Origin: JAVBOW01 sp031549495
GTDB lineage: Bacteria; Bacteroidota; Bacteroidia; Bacteroidales; Rikenellaceae
Assembly: GCA_031549495.1 (NCBI GenBank)
Contig: JAVBPS010000009.1
Span: forward strand, 1-64,000
Direction of reading: 5' to 3'
Length of the DNA: 64,000 bases
Numbering within the stretch: the stretch's first letter is position 1; every line of letters starts with the position of its first letter. Of this stretch, positions 32,291 through 40,270 are shown one piece after another. The position numbers and the translations under genes are program-made. The notes below the pieces were generated by a model that worked only from the letters and a program-made list of their open reading frames with translations, ran no database searches and was not told where the DNA came from.

Positions 32291-33613
32291 CTAATGCTCA
32301 TTTTTAAACTTCACCAACCGCTCCTCCAAAAGTTCAAATAAACCCTCGTCATTCATCCGCGAGCAGCACGCCCGGATGCCATCTTGTTCGCTGCCGGTCG
32401 TGGTGAGCGTGATGCTGCTGATGCCGTAGTAGATCAGCTCGCGCATCAGTTCGCTGCTGGTCATCCCCCTGTGGCCGATCGTGAAGAAGAACCCGTCGCC
32501 GGTCTGCTCGGTCACGTCGCGGTCATAGACCACGTGGAAACCGTTCTCGATGAAAAGCCGCTTCATGCGCGCCGTACGGCGGGCGTACTCGCTCGTCAGC
32601 GCGACGAAATCGAGCCGTCCCTCGACAGACGCGCGCATCATGGCCGCCAGAGCGAACTGCACGGAATGCGCCACGCCCGAGGTGATCATATATAATATCG
32701 AGTTGATGAACGTGTTGCCCAGCAGCCCCGCCCCCGCGTAGCGTTTGGCGAGCGCTTCGTAACGGCGGTTGAACAGCGCGTCCGACACGGCGGTGATCGC
32801 CACGCGCTGCCCGGCATAGCTGTACATCTTCGACCCGGAGATCATCAGGATGTAGTTGTCCGTATAACGCGCCACGGTGGCCTGGAACGGCGCTTTGTAG
32901 GGCTCCCCGAGCGATTTTCGGAAGTCCATGGCGAAGTAGGCGAGGTCTTCCAGGACGATCGCCCCGTGGCGCGTGGCCGCCTCGCCGATGGTCTTCAGCT
33001 CGCTCTCTTCCAGGCAGATCCATGCCGGATTGTTCGGATTGGAGTAGATGATCCCCGCGATATTGCCCTTCGAGAGGAACGCTTCCAGCCGCTCGCGCAG
33101 TGCCTCGCCGCGGTAGGCGAACACGTCGAACTGCTCGTATTTCACGCCGATGATCGCCAGTTGCGATTTCTGGATCGGGAAACCGGGGTCGATGAAAAGG
33201 ATGGTGTCTTTCTTCGGATCGAGTTGCGTACAGAGGATGAACGAGGCGAAAGAGCCCGTTACCGACCCGCAGACGGGGATGCACGCCGCCGGGGATACCT
33301 CCACGTCTAAGAACGCCTTGATAAAATCCGAGGCCGCCGCCTTCAACTGCGGCACCCCTTCGGCCGCCGGGTAAATGGCCGCCACGCCGCGGTCAAGCGC
33401 CTCTTTCTCCGCCTCGATGCCCGTAGCGCACGGGTCGAGCCCCGGTACCCCCTGATCCATGCGGATGAACCGCTGGCCGGTCATCGCTTCCAGCCGTTGC
33501 GCCAGCACCACGACCTGCCCGATGGTGGCGTTGCCCAGGTCGGTGATGTGCACGTCCTGCACGGCCTGCTCCACTAACGCTTGATCGAAAATTCCTTTAT
33601 TCATTTCTTTCAT
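32291..33613 (-). CDS. PLP-dependent aminotransferase (class I/II)
   Basis: A 440-residue fold-type I aminotransferase. SNPNNPAW (191-198), VLEDLAYF and the PLP-lysine segment ISGSKMYSYAGQRV (Lys262) are clear. Given its place between iorB and paaK it probably interconverts aromatic amino acids and arylpyruvates, feeding or draining IorAB. This is context inference; the motif set alone would fit several amino donors. The start at 33613 (MKEMNKG) is preferred; 33604 is a close alternative. The frame extends upstream to 33682, but those codons lie inside the family A repeat and encode nothing conserved. Confidence 0.9.
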   Translation of the reverse strand: MKEMNKGIFDQALVEQAVQDVHITDLGNATIGQVVVLAQRLEAMTGQRFIRMDQGVPGLDPCATGIEAEKEALDRGVAAIYPAAEGVPQLKAAASDFIKAFLDVEVSPAACIPVCGSVTGSFASFILCTQLDPKKDTILFIDPGFPIQKSQLAIIGVKYEQFDVFAYRGEALRERLEAFLSKGNIAGIIYSNPNNPAWICLEESELKTIGEAATRHGAIVLEDLAYFAMDFRKSLGEPYKAPFQATVARYTDNYILMISGSKMYSYAGQRVAITAVSDALFNRRYEALAKRYAGAGLLGNTFINSILYMITSGVAHSVQFALAAMMRASVEGRLDFVALTSEYARRTARMKRLFIENGFHVVYDRDVTEQTGDGFFFTIGHRGMTSSELMRELIYYGISSITLTTTGSEQDGIRACCSRMNDEGLFELLEERLVKFKNEH

Positions 33614-33631
33614 GTGATTCTTTTGCGATTT

Positions 33632-33718
33632 TGTCATTCGGCAGCGAAGTGAAGAATCTTGGTCGGGCTGTGGGTAAAACAATTCCGACCAAGATTCTTC
33701 ACTTCGTTCAGAATGACA
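33632..33718. repeat. Palindromic repeat family A, short form, copy 6 (mosaic arms)
   Basis: An 87-nt element between iorB and the aminotransferase gene. The left arm is of the CGGCAGCGAAGTGAA type, the right arm of the TTCACTTCGTTCAG type, so the distal parts do not pair fully. The right arm encodes the last residues and stop codon (33708-33710) of iorB. Confidence 0.82.
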
Positions 33719-34283
33719 AAGCTGCGTTGTATTTTTTAGCTTCTTGCTGTCCTGCCCGGAACGCCTCTATGTTGGCCTGCACGACCGTTTCGCCTTTGGC
33801 CTCGAACACCTTGCCGACAGCCTCTTCCAACCCTTCGATCCCGAGCACCCCGGCGGCCGCACCCAATAAGGCCATGTTGGCCCCACGCTTGGAGATCGCG
33901 TCGGCATCGAGCATCACCACGCGCGGCCGCGAGCTTAATTCGCCCATAATCCGCTCCATCTCAGGATAATTCGGAATATTGACGAAAGGCGTGACGTTCG
34001 TAACGATATACCCCCCGGGGCCCAGGTAGGGTAAATAACGCAACGCCTCCATCGGCTCCATCGCAATGATCACGTCCGCCCCGCCCCGCGGAATGAGGTC
34101 CGAGGCCACCGGCGAAGAGCTGATCCGCAGGTTGGACTGCACGTCCCCGCCGCGCTGGCTCATGCCGTGCACCTCGGCCTGCTTGATGTGCAGCCCTTGC
34201 GCCAATGCCGCATGGCCGATCACCGCGGCGATCGAGAGGATCCCCTGGCCGCCCACGCCTGCCAATATGATGTCTTTTTTCAT
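33708..34283 (-). CDS. iorB: Indolepyruvate ferredoxin oxidoreductase, beta subunit
   Basis: Gamma-type subunit of the 2-oxoacid:ferredoxin oxidoreductase that acts on aryl pyruvates. The 191-residue protein starts MKKDIILAGVGGQGILSIAA and has EVHGMSQRGGDVQSNLRIS and VIIAMEPMEALRYLPYL, standard IorB motifs. It pairs with IorA just upstream (108-nt gap filled by a 31-bp-arm palindrome). Its C-terminal residues (ALSF) and stop codon come from the family A repeat, so the native end may have been replaced when the repeat arrived. Confidence 0.95.
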   Translation of the reverse strand: MKKDIILAGVGGQGILSIAAVIGHAALAQGLHIKQAEVHGMSQRGGDVQSNLRISSSPVASDLIPRGGADVIIAMEPMEALRYLPYLGPGGYIVTNVTPFVNIPNYPEMERIMGELSSRPRVVMLDADAISKRGANMALLGAAAGVLGIEGLEEAVGKVFEAKGETVVQANIEAFRAGQQEAKKYNAALSF

Positions 34284-34307
34284 TTTTTCTTCCGTTTAGC
34301 CGTTTTT

Positions 34308-34380
34308 CGTCATGTCGAGCGCAAGTCGAGACATCTCAGACAGACGGTTTGAGATGTCTCGACTTGCGCTCGACATGACG
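34308..34380. repeat. Perfect palindromic element, family D, between iorA and iorB
   Basis: 31-bp perfectly complementary arms (34308-34338 and 34350-34380; CGTCATGTCGAGCGCAAGTC at the left end) and an 11-nt loop. It fills most of the iorA-iorB gap. A degraded relative is at 14057-14089. Confidence 0.82.
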
Positions 34381-34391
34381 AGACAGGGATT

Positions 34392-35951
34392 TCATTTCTT
34401 TTTCCGTTTAGCCGTTTGAATGCACTCCCGCCGCGGGATGATCACCGAAAGCCCCCGGTATTCGATCTCCGTGCGGATCACCCGCCTGATCTGCTCCATA
34501 TTCTTCGGCAGCGGCACGACCACATGCAGGTGCTCCGGCTCCACGCCCAGCCCCAGGCAGATCTGTTCCAGCCGACCCGTCCCGGCCGAGTCCTGCCCGC
34601 CCGTCATCCCCGTGGTGAGGTTGTCCGAAATAATGACCGTGATGTTCGCCCGGCTGCCCACCGCGTCCAGCAGCCCCGTCATCCCCGAGTGGGTGAAAGT
34701 CGAATCCCCGATCACCGCCACGGCCGGGTAGAGTCCCGTATCGGCGGCCCCTTTGGCCATCGTGATCGAAGCCCCCATGTCCACGCAGGTATGGATCGCG
34801 CGGAAGGGCGGCAACGCCCCTAACGTATAACACCCGATGTCGCTGAACACACGCGATGCGGGATAATCCTTAATTACCTCATTGAGCGCGTCGTAAACAT
34901 CCCGGTGGCCGCACCCCGCGCACAAGGCAGGCGGCCTGGGCGCGACATTCCGGCTCGGTGCGGCGACCTCGGCCTCCTCCAGCCCCAACGCCCTGCGCAC
35001 GCTGTCCGGCGTAAGCTCGCCCACACGGGGCAGTTCACCCGAAAGCCGTCCCTTTACCGGGATGGGAGCGCCGAAGATCCCGCGCACCTGCTCCTCGACG
35101 AAGGGTTGCCCCTCTTCCAGAATAAGCAGCGCGCGGCATCCGGCCGCCAGTTCGCGCACCTGCTGTAAAGGTAGCGGATACTGCGCTATTTTCAGCACCG
35201 GATAGGGACACCCGTTCTGAAAATTCTCCGCCAGGTAATTCTGCGCGATCCCGCAGGCGATGATCCCCAGCGAGTGATCCGTCCCCGGCGTAAGCGTATT
35301 GTATTTCGCTCCCGCCTCTTCCAGAAGCGGTTGCTGTGCAAGCACCTCATTGTACCGCCGCCGCGCATTGACCGGCAGCAGGATCCAGTCCGCCGAGTCG
35401 CTGGCCGGCAGTTGTGGCGCCGGGGCAAACCCCGTGCAATCGACCACCGCCCGCGAGTGGGCCATGCGCGTGGTTATGCGCAGCAATACAGGAAGGTGCA
35501 GCCGTTCCGATAATTCGAACGCATACCCCGTCATCTCATAGGCCTGTTGCTGCGAAGAGGGCTCCAGGATAGGCACAAAAGCGAATTTTCCATAAAACCG
35601 CGAGTCCTGCTCATTCTGCGAGGAATGCATCGAAGGGTCATCCGCCGCCACGACCACCAGCCCGCCGTTGCAGCCGGTCATGGCCGAATTGATAAAAGCG
35701 TCGGCCGCCACGTTCATCCCCACATGTTTCATCGCCACCAGCGCCCGCCGCCCGGCGTAGGAAACCCCGAGCGCGGCCTCCATGGCCGTCTTTTCGTTCA
35801 CGCACCAAAGGCTGTGCACCTCCGCGGGCGCATGCGTCTGGATATATTCCGTAATCTCCGTCGAGGGCGTGCCGGGATAGGCGTAAACCCCCGCGATCCC
35901 GGCGTCCAGCGCGGCCTGGGCAATGGCCTGGTCGCCTAAAAGCAACTTCAT
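34392..35951 (-). CDS. iorA: Indolepyruvate ferredoxin oxidoreductase, alpha subunit
   Basis: TPP-dependent catalytic subunit converting aryl pyruvates to arylacetyl-CoA with ferredoxin. The 519-residue protein has the pyrimidine-binding domain first (GVYAYPGTPSTEITEYIQ), then the TPP pyrophosphate domain with CAGCGHRD (344-351) and GDSTFTHSG. Archaeal IorA has a C-terminal pair of 4Fe-4S motifs; this protein ends IQTAKRKKK shortly after the TPP domain and shows no CxxCxxC cluster. I believe short IorA is usual in Bacteroidales, but electron transfer then needs another iron-sulfur carrier. First gene of the cluster; its upstream region holds an AT-rich inverted repeat. Confidence 0.93.
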   Translation of the reverse strand: MKLLLGDQAIAQAALDAGIAGVYAYPGTPSTEITEYIQTHAPAEVHSLWCVNEKTAMEAALGVSYAGRRALVAMKHVGMNVAADAFINSAMTGCNGGLVVVAADDPSMHSSQNEQDSRFYGKFAFVPILEPSSQQQAYEMTGYAFELSERLHLPVLLRITTRMAHSRAVVDCTGFAPAPQLPASDSADWILLPVNARRRYNEVLAQQPLLEEAGAKYNTLTPGTDHSLGIIACGIAQNYLAENFQNGCPYPVLKIAQYPLPLQQVRELAAGCRALLILEEGQPFVEEQVRGIFGAPIPVKGRLSGELPRVGELTPDSVRRALGLEEAEVAAPSRNVAPRPPALCAGCGHRDVYDALNEVIKDYPASRVFSDIGCYTLGALPPFRAIHTCVDMGASITMAKGAADTGLYPAVAVIGDSTFTHSGMTGLLDAVGSRANITVIISDNLTTGMTGGQDSAGTGRLEQICLGLGVEPEHLHVVVPLPKNMEQIRRVIRTEIEYRGLSVIIPRRECIQTAKRKKK

Positions 35952-35954
35952 TTT

Positions 35955-36047
35955 AATTATGAATTATGAATTATGGATTATGAATTATGGATCAGGAATG
36001 ACTGGGAATACCCGTAATTCATAATCCATAATTCATAATTCATAATT
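35955..36047. repeat. 33-bp-arm AT-rich inverted repeat (family E)
   Basis: Arms 35955-35987 and 36015-36047 are perfectly complementary and built of AATTATGAATTATGG units, with a 27-nt loop. The right arm includes the stop codon of the nitrilase-family gene (36040-36042). Confidence 0.78.
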
Positions 36048-36813
36048 CCAATTTAAACTTGTCCGCATCCATCCAGGCCGGGAATTTCGCCCGGAAACCC
36101 TCCAGTTCTTCATGCGAAAGTTCCGCGGTGACGAGCGCCTCCTGGTCCTCTTCCTCCGGGGCCAGCCCTGCGAGGATATTTCCCTTAAAATCAATGACTA
36201 CCGAGTGTCCCGAATGATCATTGTAAGGATCGCTTCCCACGCGGTTCACCCCCGCCACATAACACTGGTTCTCGATGGCCCGGGCGCGCAACAACGCGTC
36301 CCACGCCCCGATGCGCGGGGTGGGCCAGCTGGCCGCATAGAGGATCAGGTCGCAATCCCCCGCCGAGCGCGACCAGACGGGAAACCGCAGGTCGTAGCAC
36401 ACCAGGGGCATGATCCGCCAACCCCGGTATTCGATCATTACCCGGCGCTCGCCCGCGCAGTATTTATCCCGCTCTCCACCCATCGTAAAGAGGTGTTTTT
36501 TGTCATAAATGGTACAGTGTCCGTCCGGTGTCACGAAATGGAACCGGTTGAAATATTTCCCCCCCTCGTGGACGGCCACGCTTCCCGCCACGGCGGCGTC
36601 GCGCCGCGCGGCCACCTGGCGCATCCATTCGACGGTAGGCCCCCCGGCCTCTTCGGCCACCCCGGCGGGGTCGGTGACGAAACCCGTGGTGAACATCTCG
36701 GGCAGAAGCAGCAGGTCGGCGTCGGGTGCGGCGTCGATCATCGCCCCCAGGTGCAGACGGTTCATTTCGGCGGCTTCCCATTGCGGCGAAGCCTGGAGCA
36801 GCGTTATTTTCAT
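36040..36813 (-). CDS. Nitrilase-superfamily amidohydrolase (omega-amidase/YafV-like)
   Basis: Carbon-nitrogen hydrolase, probably deaminating omega-amides such as 2-oxoglutaramate or 2-oxosuccinamate. The 257-residue protein has the Glu-Lys-Cys triad: Glu39 in LLLPEMF, Lys106 in YDKKHLF and Cys139 in LVCYDLRFPVW. Size and motifs fit the Nit2/YafV branch. Omega-amidases repair transamination side products, which would suit the adjacent aromatic transamination cluster, but it may be independent. The C-terminal LEL and stop codon are encoded by the AT-rich repeat arm. Minus-strand -7 candidate TATTTTTG at 36863-36856. Confidence 0.9.
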   Translation of the reverse strand: MKITLLQASPQWEAAEMNRLHLGAMIDAAPDADLLLLPEMFTTGFVTDPAGVAEEAGGPTVEWMRQVAARRDAAVAGSVAVHEGGKYFNRFHFVTPDGHCTIYDKKHLFTMGGERDKYCAGERRVMIEYRGWRIMPLVCYDLRFPVWSRSAGDCDLILYAASWPTPRIGAWDALLRARAIENQCYVAGVNRVGSDPYNDHSGHSVVIDFKGNILAGLAPEEEDQEALVTAELSHEELEGFRAKFPAWMDADKFKLEL

Positions 36814-37005
36814 GGCAAAAAATCATTCGTCACGCAACGGTCGGTGGCGCGGGGGCAAAAATACGAAAAATATCGGCGACTGCTACTCCCGGCCACAACC
36901 CGTTCAATCTTCCCGCCCCCGGCCGAAAGCGGCCTTCGCAGGTGCTCCGGGGCCGATTTGTCCCGTGGGGACCCGGAATTTTTATCACAAATTCATGTTA
37001 TTTAG

Positions 37006-37015
37006 ACAAATTTGT
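37006..37015. promoter_or_regulatory. Palindrome upstream of the capsule promoter
   Basis: ACAAATTTGT is a perfect 10-bp palindrome 10 nt before the -33 element of the capsule promoter; a half-site ACAAATT lies at 36987-36993. It could be an operator; no factor is known. Confidence 0.3.
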
Positions 37016-37024
37016 ATCCATCCG

Positions 37025-37055
37025 TTGGAAAACCGTACGGCTTTTCATATCTTTG
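37025..37055 (+). promoter_or_regulatory. Promoter of the polysaccharide locus
   Basis: TTGG (37025-37028) and TATCTTTG (37048-37055) form a Bacteroidetes-type promoter with 20-nt spacing after TTG. Predicted start near 37062, leader about 46 nt before the wza-like ATG. No flanking site-specific inversion repeats were seen. The gap 36814-37107 holds this promoter, the palindrome and otherwise nothing recognised. Confidence 0.7.
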
Positions 37056-37107
37056 GACGTTTTTAAACGCGCTCTAATAGAGAAACATAACCGCAATTTC
37101 CAAACTT

Positions 37108-37929
37108 ATGAAATTAATACCTGCACAGAATCGGGCCAAAGGGCCTTTCCTGCGTTGCGCCTTGCTTTCGGTGATCTTGATTTTCAGCCTGTCGGCCTGT
37201 ATGTCCACCCGGGATATCACCTATTTTCAGCCGGTTACGCCCTCGGCGGATAAAGCGGTCTACAAGATCGAACAAACTTATGTGCCCCGGATCAAAAAAG
37301 GGGACATCCTTTCCATCGGGGTGAGCAGCCTGAACGAGCAGGCCAACGCCATGTTCAACCCCCTCTCGCAGACGGTCACCAACCCCACCCAGAGCGCCGG
37401 TAACCCCACGCAGCCGGTGGTGAGCGGTTTTCCGGTGGATGAGAGCGGGCTGGTCGTCCTGCCGCTGGTGGGCCAGGTGCAGGCCGGGGGATACACCGCC
37501 CGGGAATTTTCGGTGCGCCTGACCGAGCAGTTGAAAAACTACCTCGAAGAGCCGACGGTGACCGTGCGCATCGCCAACTACCAGGTCTCGATCCTGGGCG
37601 AGGTGAGCCGTCCGGGCATCTATACCATCTCGAACGAAACGGTCACCCTGCCCGAAGTGCTGGCCATGGCGGGCGACGCGACCGTTTTCGGCAAACGCAA
37701 GGATATGCTGATCATCCGCGAGAGCGAGGGCCTCAGGGAGTTCGCCCGCGTCGATATGACCTCGCGCGAACTGTTCGAATCGCCCTACTATTACCTCCAC
37801 TCGGGCGACATCGTCTACATCGGGCCCACGCCCGGCAAGCTGACCTCCTCGGACCGCACGCTGCAACTGACCCCGCTCGTCTTCAGTACCCTCACGCTGG
37901 TGGTGCTGCTGTTCAATACCTTTAAATAG
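37108..37929 (+). CDS. Polysaccharide export lipoprotein (Wza-like)
   Basis: Outer-membrane export protein of the OPX family that forms the exit channel for capsule or exopolysaccharide. The 273-residue protein has a signal with lipobox Cys in FSLSACMSTRD. The poly-export domain starts near residue 60 (KKGDILSIGVSSLNEQANAMF) and an SLBB segment follows (VTVRIANYQVSILGEVSRPG), then a second (YYYLHSGDIVYIGPT). It ends in a hydrophobic stretch (LTPLVFSTLTLVVLLFNTF) that may anchor it, as in the Bacteroidetes form that lacks Wza's amphipathic helix barrel. First gene of the locus; the kinase gene starts 17 nt later. Confidence 0.92.
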   Translation: MKLIPAQNRAKGPFLRCALLSVILIFSLSACMSTRDITYFQPVTPSADKAVYKIEQTYVPRIKKGDILSIGVSSLNEQANAMFNPLSQTVTNPTQSAGNPTQPVVSGFPVDESGLVVLPLVGQVQAGGYTAREFSVRLTEQLKNYLEEPTVTVRIANYQVSILGEVSRPGIYTISNETVTLPEVLAMAGDATVFGKRKDMLIIRESEGLREFARVDMTSRELFESPYYYLHSGDIVYIGPTPGKLTSSDRTLQLTPLVFSTLTLVVLLFNTFK

Positions 37930-37946
37930 TCCATTTTCGTCTGATT

Positions 37947-40265
37947 ATGAACGAGATAACCCCCAACACCAACCCGGTGGCCGACGAACAGAACATCGAC
38001 ATCAAAATGATGCTGTTCAAGTACCTTTCCTATTGGAAATGGTTCCTTGCCTCTTTCGTGCTTTTCATGGGCCTGGCCGCCTGGTACCTGATGCGTACCA
38101 CGCCCCAGTACGAAAGCCGCGCGAGCATCCTGATCAAAGACGGCAAGAGTACGGGGGCGGGAGTCTCCATGCTCGAAGAGCTCGACCTGTTCTCGTCGAC
38201 CAAAGTGGTGGAGAACGAGATCGAGATCCTGCGTTCGCACACGCTGATCGAACGCGTGGTGCGGGATCTGAACCTGCAGGTCGATTATTCCGCCAAAGCG
38301 GGGCTGCGTACCGTGAGCCTCTACGAGGGGCTGCCTTTCCGGGTGGATGTGGAGCAGGAAGGGTCTTACGACGGGCCTTTCGAAATGACATTTCCCCAAT
38401 CGGGCGGTGTGGCGATCGACGGTGTCCTGTATCCGGCGAACGAACCGTTCGCTTTCGGGCAAGGCATGCTGAAGGTCACCGTCGACGAAGAGCGGATGGC
38501 CTCGTGGGATCGTTCGCGTACCGTGCTGGTCTCCGTGGGCGACGTGCAGGGAATGGCCGCCGCGTTGCGCAAGCAGATCGACGTGAAGCCTTCGGCCAAA
38601 GGCACTTCGGTGCTGATCCTCTCCCTGGTGGGGACCAACCCGCGCAAGGCGGAGGATATCCTGAACCACCTGATCAAGGTCTACGACCAGGCCTCGGTGG
38701 CCGATAAGAACAATATGGCCGGCATCACCCTGCAGTTCATCGACGAGCGCCTTCAACTGCTGGCCGCCGACCTGAAGGAGGAGGAGCAGCGCGTCGAGCA
38801 GTACAAAGCCTCGAACGGCATCACGGATATTTCGTCCGAATCGCAGATCTTCCTGGCCCAGTTGCAGGCCAACGACGCCCAACTCAGCCAGACCGACATC
38901 CGGCTGGCCCTGCTGGACGACGTCAAAACCTACGTCACCCGTCCCGACAACCGGACGGGCGTCGCCCCGGCCATGATGGGGGTCGAGGACCCGGTCCTGT
39001 CCGGCCTGCTGTCCAGCCTGACCGCGGCCGAGAGCGAACGCGCCTCGGCGTTGCGCACCACCAAGGCGGCCAACCCGATCGTGCTGGCGATGGACGACCA
39101 GATCGCCGGGCTGAAAAGCCGCATCCTGGACAACCTGGAGAGCCAGCGCGCCGGTTTGCAGATCACGCGGGCCAAGCTGCTCAAGGAGAACCGCCGCTTC
39201 GAGCAGACGATCCAGTCCATGCCCCGCAAGGAGCGCGAGCTGATGGACATCACCCGCCAGCAGGAGATCAAGAACCAACAGTACGTCTACCTGCTCGCCA
39301 AGCGTGAAGAGACGGCGATCTCCTACGCCGCCACGCTGCCCGACAGCCGCCTGATCGACCCGGCCCATACTTCGAACCTGCCGGTGCGCCCGGTGAAGAA
39401 GAACATCGTGACGGTGTTCCTGCTGCTGGGGCTGATCTTCCCGGTGGTGGTGATCCTGGTGCGCGACCTGTTCGACAGCAAGATCGGTTCGAAGGAAGAC
39501 ATCGAAAAACGGACCGGCGCCACGGTGGTGGGCGAGATCGGCCACCTGGAACAGGTGTCGAAGATCATCCTGCTCGCGAAGAACCAGAGCCGCGACGCCG
39601 AGCAGATCCGCACGCTGCGTACCAATATCTCCTTCATGCTCACCGGCCAGGGGGCCCACACGGTGCTGGTCACCTCGAGCATCTCGGGCGAGGGCAAGTC
39701 GCTCATCTCGGCCAACCTGGGCTCGGCCTACGCCGCCCTGGGCAAACGGACCGTGGTGCTCGGCTTCGACCTGCGTAAACCGGGGCTTCACCTGATCTTC
39801 GGCCTGAACAACGACGCCGGCCTGACGGACTACCTGACGGGCCAGGCCTCCGTAGATAAAATCCTCCAGCGTGTGCCGGGCGCCGAGAACCTCGACGTGA
39901 TCACCAGCGGCCACACGGCGCCCAACCCGCAGGAGTTGATGCACGGCCCGGCGCTTGCCGCCCTGTTCGATGAGCTGCGCCAGCGTTATGACTATATCAT
40001 CGTCGATTCCGCCCCCGTGGGTCTGGTGAGCGACGCCAAGGTGCTCGACCGCCAGGCCGAAGCCACGATCTATGTGGTGCGCCAGCGCTTCACCCCGAAA
40101 GACCGCCTGCGGGCCGTGCGGGAGATCGTCTCCTCGCGCCAGCTGACCAATGTGGCCATCGTGGTGAACGACATCCGCCTGGATGAGTGGTACGGCTATT
40201 ACAGCTCCTATGGCATGGGCAAATATTACGTCAAGTATTACGGCGAGGGGAAAGATAAGAAGTAA
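37947..40265 (+). CDS. Wzc-like polysaccharide co-polymerase and tyrosine autokinase
   Basis: Inner-membrane protein controlling chain length and export, paired with the Wza-like lipoprotein. The 772-residue protein has a Wzz domain between two membrane helices (about residues 33-52 and 486-505) with a long periplasmic coiled-coil region. The cytoplasmic BY-kinase domain follows: Walker A SISGEGKS (578-585), Walker A' VVLGFDLRKPG and Walker B-type YIIVDSAPVG. The tail YGYYSSYGMGKYYVKYYGEG is the tyrosine cluster that is autophosphorylated in such kinases. Full length, fused form. A large minus-strand frame over this gene is a shadow. Confidence 0.94.
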   Translation: MNEITPNTNPVADEQNIDIKMMLFKYLSYWKWFLASFVLFMGLAAWYLMRTTPQYESRASILIKDGKSTGAGVSMLEELDLFSSTKVVENEIEILRSHTLIERVVRDLNLQVDYSAKAGLRTVSLYEGLPFRVDVEQEGSYDGPFEMTFPQSGGVAIDGVLYPANEPFAFGQGMLKVTVDEERMASWDRSRTVLVSVGDVQGMAAALRKQIDVKPSAKGTSVLILSLVGTNPRKAEDILNHLIKVYDQASVADKNNMAGITLQFIDERLQLLAADLKEEEQRVEQYKASNGITDISSESQIFLAQLQANDAQLSQTDIRLALLDDVKTYVTRPDNRTGVAPAMMGVEDPVLSGLLSSLTAAESERASALRTTKAANPIVLAMDDQIAGLKSRILDNLESQRAGLQITRAKLLKENRRFEQTIQSMPRKERELMDITRQQEIKNQQYVYLLAKREETAISYAATLPDSRLIDPAHTSNLPVRPVKKNIVTVFLLLGLIFPVVVILVRDLFDSKIGSKEDIEKRTGATVVGEIGHLEQVSKIILLAKNQSRDAEQIRTLRTNISFMLTGQGAHTVLVTSSISGEGKSLISANLGSAYAALGKRTVVLGFDLRKPGLHLIFGLNNDAGLTDYLTGQASVDKILQRVPGAENLDVITSGHTAPNPQELMHGPALAALFDELRQRYDYIIVDSAPVGLVSDAKVLDRQAEATIYVVRQRFTPKDRLRAVREIVSSRQLTNVAIVVNDIRLDEWYGYYSSYGMGKYYVKYYGEGKDKK

Positions 40266-40270
40266 CCGAC

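Noticed and set aside
34392..35951. Frameshift or truncation of iorA at its 3' end
   Set aside because: I looked for the missing Fe-S motifs after the stop; the next 110 nt hold only the palindrome and iorB starts soon after. A short IorA seems to be the normal form, though I cannot verify this here.
37025..37055. Invertible capsule promoter
   Set aside because: No pair of inverted repeats flanks the promoter at a distance typical of Mpi-controlled switches; only a small palindrome next to the -33 box was found.
37815..39944. 709-codon minus-strand open frame
   Set aside because: Antisense of the wzc-like gene; shadow composition and no conserved motifs.
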